This document shows positions 5,591 to 5,633 of a stretch of DNA of 5,633 nucleotides, piece after piece. The position numbers and the translations under genes were made by a program. The first letter of the stretch is position 1, and each line of letters begins with the position of its first letter. The stretch covers positions 1-5,633 of the forward strand of contig CAMGDO010000073.1 in assembly GCA_946042585.1 (NCBI GenBank), given 5' to 3'. Below the pieces are notes generated by a model. It ran no database searches, was not told the origin of the DNA, and saw only the letters and a list, made by a program, of their open reading frames with translations. Origin of the DNA: an uncultured Clostridia bacterium. Its GTDB lineage: Bacteria; Bacillota; Clostridia; Christensenellales; Aristaeellaceae.

Positions 5591-5633
5591 CTGTCTCTTA
5601 TACACATCTCCGAGCCCACGAGACGTAGAGGAA
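5591..5633. other. Illumina Nextera adapter and i7 index (artefact)
   Basis: CTGTCTCTTATACACATCT (5591-5609) is the Tn5 mosaic end used in Nextera kits and CCGAGCCCACGAGAC (5610-5624) is the read-2 side adapter. GTAGAGGA (5625-5632) fits an i7 index, and the last A matches the first base of the P7 tail. It is not genomic sequence; the true contig end is at or before 5590. Confidence 0.97.

Overview
This window is a piece of a GC-rich chromosome, most likely from a low-abundance or gut-type Bacillota (Clostridia-like). The evidence is strong AAAGGAG/GGAGG Shine-Dalgarno sites, a Clostridium/B. cereus-style stand-alone MurG, a TRAM-less TrmA-family 23S rRNA methyltransferase, a DUF2156 protein, and high GC at third codon positions. 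The exact taxon cannot be read from the sequence. Both ends are cut: the left end lies inside a GNAT gene, and the right end runs out of a ribokinase gene straight into an Illumina Nextera adapter with its index (5591-5633), so the last 43 bases are not biological.

Region 1 (2-3594, plus strand) is a tight four-gene run: GNAT acetyltransferase (3' part), DUF2156 GNAT-like protein, murG, and a 23S rRNA (uracil-5-)-methyltransferase. Gaps are only 6-18 bp and each gene after the first has a good Shine-Dalgarno site, so they are probably co-transcribed. MurG makes lipid II. The DUF2156 protein beside it resembles the soluble catalytic half of MprF-type aminoacyl-lipid synthases, so part of the operon may concern the cell envelope.

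Region 2 (about 3511-4323) is the odd part. The last ~27 codons of the methyltransferase switch to a different codon usage. They are followed by a headless C-terminal fragment of a sensor histidine kinase (3625-3858) and then by what looks like the ribosome-binding site and first codons of a VTC-domain (polyphosphate polymerase-like) protein that stops after a few residues (to 4036). This reads as a ~0.5 kb relic of a foreign histidine kinase-VTC locus lodged at the 3' end of an rRNA methyltransferase gene, a site class known to be used by integrative elements. A strong plus-strand terminator follows (4056-4109), then ~125 bp of non-coding sequence with small repeats, then a minus-strand terminator (4228-4258).

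Region 3 (4324-5590, minus strand) is a two-gene operon convergent with the first: a ribokinase-like PfkB sugar kinase (5' end missing) and a short SIS-domain phosphosugar isomerase of the KdsD/GutQ type without CBS domains. The isomerase start codon lies 2 bp after the kinase stop, with its Shine-Dalgarno inside the kinase gene, so translation is probably coupled. The pair suggests phosphorylation and then isomerisation of a pentose-type sugar. No complete new defence, mobile or RNA system is visible; the most interesting signal is the relic patch in region 2.
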